Positions 1 through 9,018 of a stretch of 28,641 nt of DNA are shown here, in pieces. This DNA is from an uncultured Lentisphaeria bacterium (lineage in GTDB: Bacteria; Verrucomicrobiota; Lentisphaeria; JABSQK01; CAJWLW01): contig CAJWLW010000032.1 of NCBI GenBank assembly GCA_913042885.1, positions 1 through 28,641 of the forward strand, read 5' to 3'. Numbering within the stretch: the first letter of the stretch is position 1; each line of letters opens with the position of its first letter. Below the pieces are notes generated by a model. It was given only the letters and a program-made list of their open reading frames with translations. It was not told the origin of the DNA and ran no database searches. Position numbers and translations under genes: made by a program.

Positions 1-798
1 GTTCAAATAGAGCACTATCAGAAAGAAGGCTGGTTGATCGTCGACGACTTCCTCGCTCCCGACGAATTAAGCGCCCTCAACGCCGCCGTCGACACCGGTG
101 TCGAGACGATGGGCGGCGACAAAGTTTCCGGAGTTTCCGGCGAGCACAACGAGAGCATCATGGGCGACAGCGAGACCTATTACAGCCGGGTATTCCTGCA
201 ACGGGTCAATCTCTGGCGAGTCAACAACGATATCAAGAATTTCTTCCTCAACCCGACTCTCGGCGAAATGCTCTGCCAACTCGCCGACATCGACGGCATC
301 CGCGTCTGGCACGACCAAACCTTGCAGAAACTCGCCTGGGGCAACCCCACCTCGTGGCATATTGACGTGCCCAACTGGTCCTTCTACTCGCCCGACGCCA
401 TCTCGATCTGGATCGCGCTCAACGACGCCACGGTGCAAAACGGCTGCATGTATTTCCTGCCCGGCTCGCATCAACAGGCCGACTACGAGCGCAAAGGCGA
501 CTTCAGCGCCGATATTGGCGCCCTCTTCGACCAATACCCCGAATTTAGGGAGATCGAACCGGTCCCCGCCGCGATGAAGGCCGGCTCCGCCGGTTTCCAC
601 AATGGACTCATGGCCCACGCCGCCGGTCCCAACATGACGCCATATGCCCGCCGGGCGATGACCTGCGCCTATATGCCCGATGGCGCGACCTTCAACGGCA
701 TCCAGAATATTCTGTCGAAAGAGCGTTTTGAAAGCATGGAGATCGGCGACCTGCACGACGACGATGAGCAGACGCCGTTAGTCTGGTCGCAAAAATAG
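1..798 (+). CDS. Phytanoyl-CoA dioxygenase (PhyH) family protein, 5' end cut by the window
   Basis: The reading frame is open from base 1. Its first codons (QIEHYQKEGWLIVDDF) are the usual PhyH opening, so the TTG at 34 is an internal Leu codon and the true start lies left of the window. Counting from that Leu as 1, the Fe(II) ligands appear as H109-x-D111 (SWHIDVPNW) and H195 (GLMAHAAGPN), with R206/R207 placed to bind 2-oxoglutarate. Between them lie the WIALND and GCMYFLPGSH segments normal for this fold. The family hydroxylates small organic substrates using O2 and 2-oxoglutarate, in the cytoplasm; the substrate here cannot be read from sequence. The length (at least 265 codons) fits the family. 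A decayed phosphoesterase follows directly. The family call is firm, the specific reaction is unknown. Confidence 0.9.
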   Translation, partial: VQIEHYQKEGWLIVDDFLAPDELSALNAAVDTGVETMGGDKVSGVSGEHNESIMGDSETYYSRVFLQRVNLWRVNNDIKNFFLNPTLGEMLCQLADIDGIRVWHDQTLQKLAWGNPTSWHIDVPNWSFYSPDAISIWIALNDATVQNGCMYFLPGSHQQADYERKGDFSADIGALFDQYPEFREIEPVPAAMKAGSAGFHNGLMAHAAGPNMTPYARRAMTCAYMPDGATFNGIQNILSKERFESMEIGDLHDDDEQTPLVWSQK

Positions 799-800
799 CC

Positions 801-1030
801 GTTGGCATTCCCTACAAAAAAGGCCACCATGAATTCATCTACTTTACCGACATCCACCTGTGCGAGGGGCGCGATTCGAGCAAGGGTTTTGAACGTTGTC
901 TGGACTCGATGCTCAGCCACGGCCCGCAATTACTGATCAACGGCGGCGACCTTGGCATCACGCCTGAAGCCTAGCCCTCTACGACGAACTGAGCGAAGAA
1001 GTGCCAGTGCCCATTCTGCACAGCAACGGT
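801..1030 (+). pseudogene. Remnant of a calcineurin-like metallophosphoesterase
   Basis: The frame through 828-974 reads HEFIYFTDIHLCEG, then INGGDLGITPEA, then a stop at 972-974. This gives the D-x-H and GGD metal-binding motifs about 30 residues apart, as in metallophosphoesterases. The expected continuation appears in another frame from 977 (LYDELSEEVPVPILHSNG), ending where the family's GNH[D/E] motif should start. So there is a frameshift near 972-977, no start codon in the first frame, and loss of everything after the third motif. Between about 1031 and the next gene at 1154 I see nothing recognisable; a T-run at 1079-1085 has no adjacent stem. The motif order makes the family likely; the gene is plainly non-functional. 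Confidence 0.65.
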
Positions 1031-1153
1031 TGCGGGACAGGAATCCCGGCAGGCACTCGTTGGGGATGCGTCACGGCTTTTTTTAGAAACTGCGGTCATT
1101 GTGGAAGTAGGAAAGGCTTGTAAAAAGATTCCCTCTAATTTAAGCTACCCCGT

Positions 1154-1924
1154 ATGAACGACACCCTTTCAGCCGAACTCCGCGTTGCCCTGGTCACTGG
1201 GGCAGGATCGGGTATTGGACGCAGGACTGCGGTGGCGCTGGGGCGTGCGGGATTTTCCGTCGTACTGGCCGACCTGAACGAGAATACGGCTCAAGAGGCC
1301 GCAGGTGAGGTTGTCGCCGCTGGCGCTCGCGCCTCAGTGGTGCTTGCGGATGTCTCCGATGCTGCTTCGGTGCGCTCCCTGTTCGAACAGGTTCGCGAGG
1401 AATTCGGCCGACTGGACGTGCTTTTCAATAACGCCGGGATCGGCGCTCCGCGCAAACCGATAGAAGACCTGAGCGACGACGAATGGCAGTCGTGCGTCGA
1501 TACCAATGTGTCCGGCGTTTTCTACTGCATCCGCGAAGCATTCAGGCTCATGAAGGACCAGGACCCAAGGGGCGGGCGCATAATCAACAACGGCTCGATA
1601 TCGGCTCATGTTCCCCGTCCCGAGGCCGCTCCTTACAACGCCACGAAAGCCGCCGTGTGCGGCTTGACCAAGTCAGCCGCCGTGGAGGGCCGCAAGTACG
1701 ACATCGCCTGTGGGCAAATCGACATCGGCAATGCGTTGACCAAACAAACCTATAAGGTCGAAGAGGGTATGATGCAGGCAAACGGTTCGATGCAACCCGA
1801 GCCAACGATAAATCCCGACGACGTCGCCGATGCCGTGGTCTATATGGCCAACCTGCCGCTTTCGACTAATGTGCTGTCCCTGACGGTGATGGCGACCAAG
1901 ATGCCGTATGTGGGGCGCGGGTAG
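1154..1924 (+). CDS. Short-chain dehydrogenase/reductase (SDR), classical type
   Basis: A 256-residue NAD(P)(H)-dependent oxidoreductase with all classical SDR marks: the cofactor-binding TGAGSGIG at residues 15-22, an acidic residue D40 after beta-strand 2 (VVLADL) that favours NAD(H), NNAG at 92-95, and catalytic S148 (NGSIS), Y161 and K165 (YNATK). The length is normal for a single-domain classical SDR. The C-terminal part ([11 protein letters not shown]) is typical of SDRs in which substrate specificity lies in that end; the substrate is not evident. I see no clear Shine-Dalgarno before the ATG, but it sits at the usual distance before the TGxxxGIG motif. The gene converges on the transporter gene 15 bases downstream. 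Cytoplasmic, as there is no signal peptide. Confidence 0.93.
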   Translation: MNDTLSAELRVALVTGAGSGIGRRTAVALGRAGFSVVLADLNENTAQEAAGEVVAAGARASVVLADVSDAASVRSLFEQVREEFGRLDVLFNNAGIGAPRKPIEDLSDDEWQSCVDTNVSGVFYCIREAFRLMKDQDPRGGRIINNGSISAHVPRPEAAPYNATKAAVCGLTKSAAVEGRKYDIACGQIDIGNALTKQTYKVEEGMMQANGSMQPEPTINPDDVADAVVYMANLPLSTNVLSLTVMATKMPYVGRG

Positions 1925-1939
1925 CAGCGAGGAAGCCGA

Positions 1940-2899
1940 TCACGGTGTTTCCACCTTTAGGCGTGCCCGGCCAATCCACAGCGCCACGGGCAGGCACGCC
2001 AGACCAACGACCGCCGGCCAGGTCAGGATCTCGCCAAGAAACAGGACCGCCGTCACCACGGTTACAAAGACGACCAGCAGTTCGATCAGGAGAAATCCGG
2101 AAACCTGGGAGATCCCCTGGCAATAACGACGGGCGGCGTAATGCAAGACCCCGATGAGAACACAGAACAACAAGGCCGACAAACCGCTGCCGGACGCCAG
2201 CGGCGCGGCCAGCGGTTCACCGGCGACCACGGCGAACACCAGGAACAACGGCGCAGTGTACAATGACACGCCCAACATGCTTTGCATGGGCGTGGCGCCG
2301 TGCTCGATGGCCTTGCGTTCGAGGTTCAGATGAATCCCTGCCACCAGACATGCCAATCCGGCAATGCAAAATCCCCATAGGCCGATATTCGTCGAAAAAT
2401 CGAAACCATCCTTCAGGCCGATCATCACAGCGGCCCCCGCCCCGAGCAGGCAACCGGACACACGACCAGCGGTCAAGCGATCGCTCAGGCGGTTCGCGTA
2501 GCGGGTTATCATCAGTGAAAACGCCGGATAAAGGCAGGAGAAGAGTATTTGGAAGACCGCCGCATCCATGATCAGCAGGCCGTACAGCAGCAGCGCGTTG
2601 ACGATGGCTTTCAGGACGGTCGCTGCCAGCAGATACGCCCTCGCCCGCACGGACGCCGGCAGCAGTCGGTCCTGCCGATTCACGGCCAGCAACAGGTAGA
2701 CAATGCCGATGACCAGCATCCGGTAAAAACCGAGGGCCATGGGGCTCGTATCCCATCCCGCCCGGAAGCACACCTTCAGCGTGATGGCAATGAGCCCGCC
2801 AGTGAGGGCGAACAGCGCAAGATTAAACAGCAGCTTGCGATGAATGGAAACCGGGCTGGACCCCGTGAGCGCATCGGGTATGGTCGGTGGTTGTCCCAT
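1940..2899 (-). CDS. EamA/DMT-superfamily transporter, about ten membrane helices
   Basis: The product is strongly hydrophobic with about ten predicted membrane segments, for example LLFNLALFALTGGLIAITL, LLLYGLLIMDAAVFQILFSC and LLIELLVVFVTVVTAVLFLG. The two-repeat pattern and the closing LGE(I)LTWPAVVGLACL segment are typical of EamA (DMT) permeases, which export or import small metabolites across the inner membrane. I chose the ATG at 2899 (319 residues) because it precedes MGQPPTIPDAL and a short basic stretch before helix 1. The frame also stays open to a GTG at 2974, which would add 25 residues (LFCRARIILVFFWKW). Neither start has a clear ribosome binding site. It is transcribed divergently from the glycoside hydrolase at 3180. 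Substrate unknown. Confidence 0.85.
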   Translation of the reverse strand: MGQPPTIPDALTGSSPVSIHRKLLFNLALFALTGGLIAITLKVCFRAGWDTSPMALGFYRMLVIGIVYLLLAVNRQDRLLPASVRARAYLLAATVLKAIVNALLLYGLLIMDAAVFQILFSCLYPAFSLMITRYANRLSDRLTAGRVSGCLLGAGAAVMIGLKDGFDFSTNIGLWGFCIAGLACLVAGIHLNLERKAIEHGATPMQSMLGVSLYTAPLFLVFAVVAGEPLAAPLASGSGLSALLFCVLIGVLHYAARRYCQGISQVSGFLLIELLVVFVTVVTAVLFLGEILTWPAVVGLACLPVALWIGRARLKVETP

Positions 2900-3070
2900 G
2901 AAGCCAAATTTGACTGTAATGGGATGCCATTTCCAGAAGAATACCAATATAATTCTGGCCCGGCAGAAAAGCACAGCGCACCGGCAAGACCGTGCGTCTG
3001 AAAGACATCGGGTTTGAGTGACTGCTCCGGTTCACGGTTTAAGGTTAGAGTGTGGTGAAGATCAAACAGT

Positions 3071-3095
3071 TTGGATTGGAAGACTGGAAGACTGC
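3071..3095. repeat. Short tandem repeat of a TGGAAGAC-type unit
   Basis: The sequence reads TTGGATTGGAAGACTGGAAG followed by ACTGC, so the octamer TGGAAGAC occurs twice in direct succession after a partial TTGGAT unit. It lies in the divergent intergenic region between the transporter and the glycoside hydrolase. I can assign no function. Confidence 0.5.
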
Positions 3096-3139
3096 AAAGC
3101 CATTCATCCTTCGAACCTTCGATGAGATGGTTGGGAAAA

Positions 3140-3163
3140 ATTCGCGTCAATTCGCGGTTCAAT
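3140..3163 (+). repeat. Dispersed intergenic repeat, copy 1
   Basis: ATTCGCGTCAATTCGCGGTT at 3140-3159, followed by CAAT, closely matches 22294-22317 (ATTCACGTTAATTCACGGTT then CAAC). Both lie just before a protein start, at 3180 and 22342. The internal structure is two ATTCGCG-like half-sites about 11 bases apart, one helical turn. It could be a dispersed REP-like repeat or a protein-binding site; two copies in one window cannot decide. Confidence 0.55.
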
Positions 3164-3179
3164 TTCACGGAGCGGAACA

Positions 3180-5387
3180 ATGAATAAACCCAACGACTGG
3201 CTCGCATACAGCATCGTGCCCAGCCAATTGAGAACAACATTGTGGCCGGCGATGTGGGGCAATGGTCAACTGGAGCTCATGGCCGAGCTCAATCGCCCCT
3301 GCGTCAGCGAGGTGGTCTGTTTCGGCTTCGGTTCTGAAGGTCTGCGGTATGACCGGGAACAACATTTAATACCCGCGGTGTATGACGATGACACGGGTAA
3401 AAAATATCTCCTGGACACGCCCGTGTCATCGGGGGCGCAGGATGCCACGGTGATATTCCAGCCGGCCCGGCAGACATGGCGCTATGAGTTCGACGACCTC
3501 GCCGTTGACGTTTCCCTCATTCTTCCCCGGCTGCAGCCGGGTTACCTCTTCAAACTGGAGTTGTCTCCCAAGAGCGGCAACCGTTCCCGGAAGTGGCGCG
3601 TTTACCATCAGTTGCGTGGCCACCAGGGGAATATACTGCTTGCAACAGAGGCAGGTCACAGTCTCGCCGGCGGCACCGCCTGGTGCAGAAGCAAGGTTGG
3701 CAAGCACGGCGAAGCCATCGGCTCAACTGCTGACGCCGAAGCTGTCAACCTGGGCCTGGATTACGACTACGCCAACGACATCATGGTCAAGACAGTCGCC
3801 GAAGCGGGCGATGGTGATCGCCCGCAACCCATCTATTTTGCCCGGGCATTGGGTTCTACTGTCGAAGAGGCCAGGGAGGGGCTGGCAGGAGTCTTGTCAT
3901 CGCCCGAAAAACTGGAGGCTGAAACCGAGGCGTGGTGGAACCGGTACCTCGACGAAGTGCCGCGTTTGGATGTGCCGGACGAATCGTTCGCTAAGAACTT
4001 CCTCTGGTCCTGGGCGGACTTCCGCATGAATCGAATCGACGTGCCGATGGGTAAGGTGCCGGCCGGATTTTTTCGGGATAACAACTGCCGGATCAAGACG
4101 GACTCTGCGGTCAACTCCTTTGTCACCCCGCAAGCCGAGGTGATACAACTATTGCATGACAATCAACCAGCCCGAGACGTCATGCTTTACGTGCTTCGTG
4201 GGACGCGTCAAGAGGGGCTCTTGCGTTTAGGGCATGTCGGGGGAAGCAGCGACCGAATCAGCGACCCGGGCAACTATGTTACCTCCCTCGGACACTTATG
4301 CGGAATGCTGCACAAGTATCTGCTGAGCACCGGCGACATGGGCCTGCTCAGCGAGCCCATCGGCGACATCACCTTACTGCAGCGGCTCGAGGACGCGTTG
4401 GAAGCGCAACTGGCGTTTCGCGATACGGATACCGGATTATTCTGGACCGACGGTGAGATGAAGCGGTTCCCCGGTCTGTACCCGGGCGAGTTCAGCGGAC
4501 TGGGGCCGGCTCTCGAGGCAGTAACCCGCTATCGCGGTGGCGTCGGCAGCTTTTACAACGATACCAACGCGATGGTTTATGGGACGCTTCTGGCGCTCGC
4601 CGACATCGAAGAGCTGGCCCAGGACGCAGAGCGCAGCGAAAGATACCGCGGGATGGCGGAAGACCTGCGACAGACCATCCAGGAACACTTGTGGGACGAA
4701 GAGCTGGGCTTTTTCATTGACCGGCGTTCAGATGGCTCGGTCAGCGACTACGTCGGCATTGGCGGCTTCATAACAGGGATCTTCGCGAATCACGTTTATC
4801 GTCCCGGCGGGGTTGCCACCAGGGAACAGGCCGAAAGACTGGCTGCCTGGTGTAATCATCCTGACTTCGCCAGCGAGTTCGGCGTGCTCTGTCTGGCACG
4901 CAGCAGTCCATATTTCGATGCTGCAGACTATAAAGGCTACAACAGCGGATTTGATATGCACTGGAGCAATCAAGTTGCTGCCGGACTGTACGCACATGGA
5001 TGTTACGAGGAGGCGCACCGGCAATTATTCAAACTGTTTCGGCGCATCGGGGAAAATGCCGGGTTGGGCCCGCGCTATCGCGGAGAGGTTTACCACGCCG
5101 ACACCGGTGAGATCCTTCCCCGGCGTTTTGTAAGCTATGGATGCATCCTTTCGGCGCTAAGTTCGGTAATCGAAGGGGTCTTCGGCATCCGCTGGACCCA
5201 GGACGCCTTGACGGTGCACGTCAACTCGCCGTGGCCGTGCGCGAAGCTTTCGAATTTGAAAATCCGCAAGTCGCTGCTGGATCTGGAACTGACGACGGAT
5301 GGAAGTCTGGTCGTGACGATTAATGGAAACGAGGCGGCGCGAGACATTGATGGAAAAGTGGAACTTGCTTGGGAACTGTTTGGCTGA
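3180..5387 (+). CDS. Large glycoside hydrolase, (alpha/alpha)6 toroid (MGH1/GH63-like)
   Basis: A 735-residue protein. Residues 1-250 look like an N-terminal beta-sandwich (WRYEFDDLAVDVSLILPRLQPG). About residue 265 to 690 has the alternating helices and loops of an (alpha/alpha)6 toroid hydrolase: FLWSWADFRMNR, GHVGGSSDRISDPGNYVTS, FYNDTNAMVYGTLLALADI and LWDEELGFFID, followed by a closing GYNSGFDMHWSNQVAAGLYA. This order resembles MGH1-like and GH63/GH37 families. The catalytic acids are not certain; D300 (FFRDNN), D422-E426 and D588-H594 lie in conserved-looking loops. There is no signal peptide, so it probably acts on imported oligosaccharides in the cytoplasm. GGAGCGG lies 6-12 bases before the ATG. 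Its last 35 residues recur as a fragment at 8456-8560. The clan is likely, the exact family and substrate are not known. Confidence 0.8.
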   Translation: MNKPNDWLAYSIVPSQLRTTLWPAMWGNGQLELMAELNRPCVSEVVCFGFGSEGLRYDREQHLIPAVYDDDTGKKYLLDTPVSSGAQDATVIFQPARQTWRYEFDDLAVDVSLILPRLQPGYLFKLELSPKSGNRSRKWRVYHQLRGHQGNILLATEAGHSLAGGTAWCRSKVGKHGEAIGSTADAEAVNLGLDYDYANDIMVKTVAEAGDGDRPQPIYFARALGSTVEEAREGLAGVLSSPEKLEAETEAWWNRYLDEVPRLDVPDESFAKNFLWSWADFRMNRIDVPMGKVPAGFFRDNNCRIKTDSAVNSFVTPQAEVIQLLHDNQPARDVMLYVLRGTRQEGLLRLGHVGGSSDRISDPGNYVTSLGHLCGMLHKYLLSTGDMGLLSEPIGDITLLQRLEDALEAQLAFRDTDTGLFWTDGEMKRFPGLYPGEFSGLGPALEAVTRYRGGVGSFYNDTNAMVYGTLLALADIEELAQDAERSERYRGMAEDLRQTIQEHLWDEELGFFIDRRSDGSVSDYVGIGGFITGIFANHVYRPGGVATREQAERLAAWCNHPDFASEFGVLCLARSSPYFDAADYKGYNSGFDMHWSNQVAAGLYAHGCYEEAHRQLFKLFRRIGENAGLGPRYRGEVYHADTGEILPRRFVSYGCILSALSSVIEGVFGIRWTQDALTVHVNSPWPCAKLSNLKIRKSLLDLELTTDGSLVVTINGNEAARDIDGKVELAWELFG

Positions 5388-5496
5388 TCGCCAAAGATGC
5401 TGCCTCAGATGTTACTAAAACAGGACAGAACGCCATAGAGGTTCCACAGAAAGATGTGCATCCCAGTTAAAACCAGAACTCCTCGAGGGTATTGAC

Positions 5497-8253
5497 ATGA
5501 AGAATTGGATTGTCGTGAACGTGACATTGAGTGTTTTGTTGTTGGTGGCAGCAGGTACAGCCGTAGCTGCCGAGCCGGAGTTGGTAGGGCACTGGACTTT
5601 TAGCGAGGGTAGTGGCGAAAGGGCCCGCGACTCGAGCGGCCAGGACAACCATGGAAGGATCGAGGGTGCTGCGGCCTTCGTCAAGGGGCCCAAAGGCTAT
5701 GCGCTTCGGTTCGACGGTGTGGATGATTTCGTGGACTGTGGGGCAAGCAATAGTCTGCAACAACTTGAGCTCGGCGGCACGATCGAGTTGTGGTTCAAAC
5801 CGGAGGAGTTCCAGGGAGGCCTGGTCAACTGGACCACCGGATCTGGCTGGGAGGACTGTCGACTTGTGCTGGCCTTCAAAAACTACCACGGGAGTACCAG
5901 CTTTATCTTTGCAGAGGCGGATGGTTTGGCTGGGTCGAAACATTATTATGAGCATAGTATTAAGGAGATGCCCGTAAAAGGCTCATGGAACCATGTGGTG
6001 CTGACTTTCGACAACACCACCATTGCCTATTATCTCGACGGCCGTCTGCAACGGGTTTTGTCCCAGTATAACAGCCCCAAAATTGAGGGCGTCCCGCTAT
6101 GGATCGGCAGGTCCCAGGGACTTGGAGCACCGTACTTCAAGGGCCTCATGGACGAGGTGCGCATTTACAAGGGCGCGCTTGATTCCGCCGACATCCTCGC
6201 CCGTTATAAAGAGCAAGCCGTTGCCTTTGGGAAAGAGATAAAGGACTTCAAAGCGCCGCTCATAAAGGCGCAGGCTATCCCGGAACCGGGTTGGATAGCG
6301 GTGACGATTGATTATGCGCTCATGAGGCTGCTGCCTGAATCTTCAGTGGCCAAAGTAAGGGTACTGGATGCCGGGGGCGGCAAGGTGCTCGGAACCAGGG
6401 TTGAAAAAATTCCGCCAAATTCCAGCTTCGCCACCCTCAAAATAGACGCCACCAGCATTGCAGCCGGCACGTATCTGGTCGAGGCAGAAATACTTGACAG
6501 TGATGGAAAACGGATCGGAGAATCGTCACGTCAAAGCGTCAAGTGGCCCGGCCAGCCTGAAACTTTCAAAGGAATCAAAATATTGAACAATGTTGTCTGG
6601 GATCTTTTCAAGTCGGAAAACATCAGCGCCGACAAGACATTCACCTTCAAGAGCCCCAAAAGGCGGTGGGCATATGTTATGGCGACGGCCGATGCAAGCG
6701 GTGGGGAGATCGGCATATCGCTGCATAAGTATCAGGACCTGATTTCATTCAAGAAAGGGGAGAGGACCACCAAGGAGGCGATGCGATTTCTGCCGGCAGG
6801 GGAGCATAAGCTGACTGTGAGCAGTGAAGGCGGTGCCAGGATTGACAGGATCGTGGTGCGTTCGATACCAGAAATCCTGTTACATGAATTCCCTGGCGGT
6901 CCAGCGTTTTCTGGATCCTTAGGGATGTCACGCGAGGAATTCACAGAAAAATATGTCATACCGAATGTCAACACGTTTGTCATCGCCCCGTCTAACGTGG
7001 AGATGCCGTCATTCAAAAAATGGCAGTCAAGCGGGAGGCGGTGGCTTGCCGGCTGCTTGGTACCGTACGAGAAGGATGGAAAGACGTATACGGCCGAGCA
7101 GGCATATAAGCACATATCCTCAACTGCAGGCTTTACCAACAGACTTGTTCACGGTTCAATGGCAGACGAGGATGCCGGCTCCTATCCTGCCAGCGCCGCC
7201 TATGCAGAGGCGATACATAAACTCCGGGCAAGCCCCGAGTTCAAAGACAAGCTCTTCCATTCTTACGAACACATTCATGCATTGATGGGACAGCAGGCGT
7301 TCATGAAGGCTATAATTGATACGGGCTCAACGATTGCGTGGAAACGGTATTTGAAGACTCATACAAGCGAGCTCGCCGCGCGGTTATTTCTGCAACAGAA
7401 GGTCGTAGACATGGCCCGTGAATTTCGCGACATGTACCCACGCGCCATGGAGCACGTGGCGGTCTGCTTCGGAACCTTTACAGCAGTCGGCGGCCACCTC
7501 TTGAACTCAACGCCATCTGTAAACTATAAGGTTTACCTTGATACGCAGTACAACGCTATCGCAAACGATCCGGTTTTCTGGGGGACGTATGGGCTGATGT
7601 TATATCATTCCGGCTACTCCGACGAAGAAACGATCCGCTGGGCTTGCAATCTATTCAGGCACTACGGGATCGAAGGGAAAACGGAGCCGGCCACAAAGAA
7701 TCCGTATAAATCGCCGCACCTTACAAACGGCGATTTTGCCGACGGTACGCAGGGCTGGGAGATTGCCCCGGCCGAGCAGGGCAGCATCCGTACGACTCTC
7801 AAACCGGGCCTCGGGAAGCTCCAAGAACGCATGTACTGGTCACCAGATGGAGATATCGGTCTGGTTATGGCGAGAAGTGCAGAAAAACCGAACAGTATAA
7901 CCCAGGAGATCAAAAATCTTGAGCCCGGCAAATTATACACATTCAGGATGATGACGTGCGACTACGACGATATGTCAAAGAAAGAGAAGTATGCCGTCCG
8001 TATTGAGCTGGAAAATGTCACCATGATCCCCGAAAGAACTTTTACCTGTTTTGCCCCGCTCGCCGGGTTTATAAATCCGAAAACACACAAGACGTGGATG
8101 AACTATCACTGGTATCTGTTTCGCGCTAAAGGCAAGTCGGCCCGTGTCACGATAACGGATTGGAAGGCGGATGCTGAACCAGCCGGCCCGGTCGGTCAAC
8201 AGCTCATGTTTAACTTTCTGCAGGTCCATCCCTATTATCCAATGGAGGAATAG
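5497..8253 (+). CDS. Array paralog A: secreted LamG protein with conserved DE-motif central domain
   Basis: 918 residues. Signal peptide 1-25 (VLLLVAAGTAVAA, cut near A25). LamG/concanavalin-like sandwich about 27-238 (LVGHWTFSEGSG ... DEVRIYKGAL). Ig-like domain about 255-349 (IPEPGWIAVTIDY ... SVKWPG). A further beta-sandwich at 355-458, ending in EAMRFLPAGEHKL and VRSIPE. The central conserved domain is about 459-730, with D557-E558 (MADEDAG), WKRYL, GGHLLNSTPSVNYK and YSDEETIRW. From 741 there is a CBM4/9-like end (NGDFADGTQGWEI). GAGGG at 5485-5489 supports the ATG. The alternating strand/helix pattern of the central domain suggests a beta/alpha barrel, so a polysaccharide hydrolase is plausible but unproven. 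A differs from the others by having ED rather than EF after the DE motif. Confidence 0.85.
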   Translation: MKNWIVVNVTLSVLLLVAAGTAVAAEPELVGHWTFSEGSGERARDSSGQDNHGRIEGAAAFVKGPKGYALRFDGVDDFVDCGASNSLQQLELGGTIELWFKPEEFQGGLVNWTTGSGWEDCRLVLAFKNYHGSTSFIFAEADGLAGSKHYYEHSIKEMPVKGSWNHVVLTFDNTTIAYYLDGRLQRVLSQYNSPKIEGVPLWIGRSQGLGAPYFKGLMDEVRIYKGALDSADILARYKEQAVAFGKEIKDFKAPLIKAQAIPEPGWIAVTIDYALMRLLPESSVAKVRVLDAGGGKVLGTRVEKIPPNSSFATLKIDATSIAAGTYLVEAEILDSDGKRIGESSRQSVKWPGQPETFKGIKILNNVVWDLFKSENISADKTFTFKSPKRRWAYVMATADASGGEIGISLHKYQDLISFKKGERTTKEAMRFLPAGEHKLTVSSEGGARIDRIVVRSIPEILLHEFPGGPAFSGSLGMSREEFTEKYVIPNVNTFVIAPSNVEMPSFKKWQSSGRRWLAGCLVPYEKDGKTYTAEQAYKHISSTAGFTNRLVHGSMADEDAGSYPASAAYAEAIHKLRASPEFKDKLFHSYEHIHALMGQQAFMKAIIDTGSTIAWKRYLKTHTSELAARLFLQQKVVDMAREFRDMYPRAMEHVAVCFGTFTAVGGHLLNSTPSVNYKVYLDTQYNAIANDPVFWGTYGLMLYHSGYSDEETIRWACNLFRHYGIEGKTEPATKNPYKSPHLTNGDFADGTQGWEIAPAEQGSIRTTLKPGLGKLQERMYWSPDGDIGLVMARSAEKPNSITQEIKNLEPGKLYTFRMMTCDYDDMSKKEKYAVRIELENVTMIPERTFTCFAPLAGFINPKTHKTWMNYHWYLFRAKGKSARVTITDWKADAEPAGPVGQQLMFNFLQVHPYYPMEE

Positions 8254-8257
8254 TGAA

Positions 8258-8560
8258 ATGAGAAAATTAAGCAGATGCTTCTTGCTGTGATTGTTTCAGT
8301 ACTCTGTCGACCGCGCGACGCGACGGCCGTGACGCTGTCCCTCCGGTGCGACCCGGATGTCGCCCGGGATACGCCCCAGCGACGGCAGGAGGAATCCCTT
8401 AGGCTGTTCGATTATGCCGCCACTGGTATTCGCGCCGCCGCCGAAAACTTGCGTGTGGGCGAAGCCTTCCAATTTGAGAATCCGTAAGCCGCTGTTGGAC
8501 TTGGAACTGACGGCGGACGGGAGCTTGGTTGCGATGATTGACGGTAACAAGGTGGAGCGA
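8258..8560 (+). pseudogene. Gene remnant: signal-peptide start plus C-terminal tail of the 3180-5387 hydrolase type
   Basis: After copy A, GGAGGA (8246-8251) precedes an ATG at 8258 that reads MRKLSRCFLL and then stops; an overlapping frame from 8275 continues the hydrophobic run (MLLAVIVSVLC), so a signal peptide has been frameshifted. At 8456-8560 the frame reads [20 protein letters not shown] then [15 protein letters not shown], matching the tail of the glycoside hydrolase at 3180-5387 (KLSNLKIRKSLLDLELTTDG). A gene with an exported product and this C-terminus was therefore largely deleted, leaving its two ends. The piece in between (about 8300-8455) is unassigned; one frame reads [20 protein letters not shown], which I cannot place. 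Confidence 0.6.
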
Positions 8561-8832
8561 AACTTTTTCACGCTCATCGAACTGCTGGTGGTGATTGCCA
8601 TCATCGCCATTCTCGCCTCCATGCTGCTGCCCGCGCTGAACCTGGCAAAAGAAAAAGGGCGGCCTTAGCGCTGTGTATCAGCAATTTGAAACAGATATAT
8701 CTGGGTTTTGTGATGTATACCGATGACGAAGATGGCATTGTGCCGCCCTGTTCTGTCAGTGCACCGACCTGGGCCCCTGCAACGTGTGCTTGTTGTGATA
8801 GAGACGGGTGGCACTTATATCTGGATATTTAG
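8561..8832 (+). pseudogene. Frameshifted type II secretion / DUF1559-like prepilin fragment
   Basis: From 8561 the frame reads [20 protein letters not shown] then [14 protein letters not shown], a textbook prepilin N-terminus with the conserved Glu at +5 of the mature protein. It stops at 8666-8668. The usual continuation is in the next frame: from 8662, [20 protein letters not shown] then DDEDGIVPPC, ending at a stop at 8830-8832. So there is one frameshift near 8660 and a strong C-terminal truncation. The N-terminal Met and basic residues are gone, because the fragment is joined in frame to the hydrolase tail ending at 8560. The 8833-9018 stretch holds no gene I recognise; an open frame ending at 9019 reads DDGIFYYCEYVRAGG and may be more debris. 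Confidence 0.75.
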
Positions 8833-9018
8833 ATCAGACCCGTTCCCGGTGCTGAGGGGAGAGCTGGCGAACAGTCCGGCGGGATATCAATGATTAAGCG
8901 CATTGTCTGCCGTGCCTGTTGACGATGGGATTTTCTATTACTGCGAATATGTTCGTGCTGGCGGATTACATGATTTGAGGATGAGCCGCGTGAAGGAAAT
9001 AACAAGAAGGGGTCACTG

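Noticed and set aside
1036..1085. Possible terminator: small CGGGA/TCCCG stem and a T-run near 1079-1085
   Set aside because: The stem ends about 30 bases before the T-run, with unrelated sequence between, so it does not form an intrinsic terminator.
1118..1141. TTGTAA and TAATTT as a promoter for the SDR gene
   Set aside because: The spacing is only about 12 bases, far from the usual 16-18, so the match is not convincing.
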